Assembly: GCA_937902445.1 (NCBI GenBank)
Contig: CALELJ010000278.1
Span: forward strand, 1 to 14,704
Direction: 5' to 3'
DNA length: 14,704 nucleotides
Source of the DNA: an uncultured Treponema sp.
GTDB lineage: Bacteria; Spirochaetota; Spirochaetia; Treponematales; Treponemataceae
Of this stretch, positions 13,466 to 14,704 are shown one piece after another; the first letter of the stretch is position 1, and each line of letters begins with the position of its first letter. A program made the position numbers and the translations under genes. The notes below the pieces were generated by a model. It worked only from the letters and a program-made list of their open reading frames with translations, had not been told where the DNA came from and did no database searches.

Positions 13466-13484
13466 TGACCAAGGGGGGAATTCA

Positions 13485-14525
13485 ATGAAATTCAAATTCG
13501 GGACTCAGTTTTATCTTACAGCTTTTCTGGCCATCGTACTTGTGACACATATCATCATGCTTTTTGATTCCATGTTTCATGGAGTCTATGCCTGCACAAT
13601 CCAGAACGCAATTGGATGCATCATCGTTTCAATACTGTACATGACCAAAAAGAAGAGCAATCCATTCAAAATGATTTTCTTCATTCTCCTGCATCTTGAA
13701 CTTCAGGTTTTCATGGCCATTTTCTTCATGGGATGGAAAATGCAGTTCCAATACTACTATCTTGGCATCATGGTCTTTTCCGTACTCATGTCCTTTTCCC
13801 TTGACGCAAAGGAACTTACAAAGAAACAGAAATTCCTTGGCATATCATCTGCGTTCCTGTTTTTTTCAAGCTACATCATTTCACGGAACATGAACCCCAT
13901 CTATACAATGCCGGAAAGAACCGTAGACAAGATCGCATTCATAAACTATGTCAGCATTTTCTCAGGGCTTGCTTTCCTCGCAAATCTGTTCAGGATGAAT
14001 GCCATCCGCTTTGCCTACATGATGAAAAACCAGTCTCTGAGAGATGACCTTACAAAGCTTTACAACAGGCGCGGCATCCGTGCGGAACTGGACAGAGCCA
14101 TCGACGCAATGCAGACGGAAGAGATTCCCTATGCCGTTGCAATTTTTGACATAGACGATTTCAAGAAAATAAATGACACCTACGGTCACGATACGGGAGA
14201 CATGGTTCTCAAAGAAATTGGAAAAGTTCTCCAGGGTTTTGAAAATGAAATAATCACGGCCTGCAGATGGGGTGGCGAAGAATTTCTTATAATCAGACAG
14301 AACTCGATTTACAAGGACGCAATGGAAATTCTTGCACACAAGATTGCAAGCAGAATTTCACAGCTGGAATTCAATTCAGACGGAAAGGAATTCAAAATTA
14401 CAATTACATGCGGATGTGCAAATTCAGAACCTGAACTTTCACTCAACGAAACTTTGAAGGTTGCTGACAACCGCCTTTACCATGGCAAACAGACAGGAAA
14501 GAACAAGATTGTCAGCTATGATTAA
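13485..14525 (+). CDS. Membrane-bound diguanylate cyclase (GGDEF)
   Basis: Makes the second messenger cyclic di-GMP from two GTP at the inner membrane. The 346-residue protein has about six hydrophobic helices (roughly 11-27, 37-53, 62-83, 91-105, 117-133, 150-168), a short linker and a C-terminal GGDEF domain from residue 186: DDLTKLYNRRG, the Mg/GTP-binding FDIDDFKKINDTYGHDTGD (219-238) and the active signature RWGGEEF (GGEEF at 263-267), ending ADNRLYHGKQTGKNKIV. The signature is intact, so activity is expected. No RxxD inhibitory I-site lies five residues before it, so simple product feedback is probably absent. The N-terminal membrane sensor is not a domain I can name. ATG follows AAGGGGGG by six bases. 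It is divergent from the isomerase across 275 bp. Confidence 0.93.
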   Translation: MKFKFGTQFYLTAFLAIVLVTHIIMLFDSMFHGVYACTIQNAIGCIIVSILYMTKKKSNPFKMIFFILLHLELQVFMAIFFMGWKMQFQYYYLGIMVFSVLMSFSLDAKELTKKQKFLGISSAFLFFSSYIISRNMNPIYTMPERTVDKIAFINYVSIFSGLAFLANLFRMNAIRFAYMMKNQSLRDDLTKLYNRRGIRAELDRAIDAMQTEEIPYAVAIFDIDDFKKINDTYGHDTGDMVLKEIGKVLQGFENEIITACRWGGEEFLIIRQNSIYKDAMEILAHKIASRISQLEFNSDGKEFKITITCGCANSEPELSLNETLKVADNRLYHGKQTGKNKIVSYD

Positions 14526-14538
14526 TGGAAGAAAATAA

Positions 14539-14704
14539 TCAGTTTACCTTATAGCCTGCACCTTCAATGGCAGACTTAATTAGAGAGTCATCCACATCGG
14601 CAGAAAGTTTTACTGTTACCTTTGCAGCATTGTGATCAGCAACAGCTTCTGTCACTCCCTGGATTTTTTCGACGGCTTCCTTTACGTGGGCTTCACAGTG
14701 TGAG
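14539..14704 (-). CDS. Heavy-metal-associated (HMA) domain protein, C-terminal part (start off the window)
   Basis: The minus-strand frame is open to the window edge, giving 54 residues before a TGA at 14539-14541. The sequence starts SHCEAHVKEAVEKIQGV and ends IKSAIEGAGYKVN, the beta-alpha-beta pattern of CopZ/P-type-ATPase metal-binding domains. The last base of the cut codon is C, compatible with the first Cys of a CSHC metal site (inference). It may be a small copper chaperone or, less likely since the stop follows at once, the tail of a larger protein. It is convergent with the GGDEF gene, with only 13 bp between the two stops and no terminator there. Confidence 0.8.
   Translation of the reverse strand, partial: SHCEAHVKEAVEKIQGVTEAVADHNAAKVTVKLSADVDDSLIKSAIEGAGYKVN

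Overview
The window looks like chromosomal DNA of a gut or rumen spirochaete of the Treponema type. This is inferred from the mix of an arabinose pathway with a COG2407-type isomerase, LPP20-like lipoproteins, a long SUMF1-fold surface protein, an Rpn-family nuclease gene and moderate GC with AT-rich spacers; no rRNA or other marker fixes the species.

Layout: (1) 1-2361, plus strand: the 3' part of an FGGY sugar kinase (L-ribulokinase-like) and L-ribulose-5-phosphate 4-epimerase (araD), separated by a roughly 190-bp palindromic, MITE-like element. (2) 2432-5177, minus strand: a tight three-gene unit xth - guanine deaminase - glpK, driven by a strong promoter that should give a leaderless xth transcript and ended by a terminator shared with araD. 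(3) 5249-6100, minus: a solitary Rpn/PD-(D/E)XK nuclease gene with a 20-bp palindrome before its ribosome binding site. (4) 6432-11162, minus: three envelope genes, two LPP20-like (lipo)proteins followed by a 936-aa protein with a signal peptide, an LpoB/CsgG-like segment, a coiled coil and a C-terminal SUMF1/C-type-lectin-like domain. Its last coding block is full of NAC codons and looks like the variable region of a diversity-generating retroelement (DGR); a 70-bp nest of hairpins lies 10 bp past the stop codon. (5) 11296-11568, plus: a small XRE regulator divergent from that operon. (6) 11704-13209, minus: an L-fucose/L-arabinose isomerase-like gene with a perfect 18-bp operator next to its promoter, a hairpin with a T-run in its leader, and three hairpins after its stop. 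(7) 13485-14525, plus: a membrane diguanylate cyclase. (8) 14539 to the end, minus: the C-terminal part of a heavy-metal-associated (HMA) domain protein.

The isomerase, kinase and epimerase would together convert L-arabinose through L-ribulose and L-ribulose-5-phosphate to D-xylulose-5-phosphate; they are split between two loci in this window. The most interesting locus is the envelope operon, whose last product may be a hypervariable binding protein. No reverse transcriptase or template repeat is visible here, so such a DGR would have to act in trans or be extinct.
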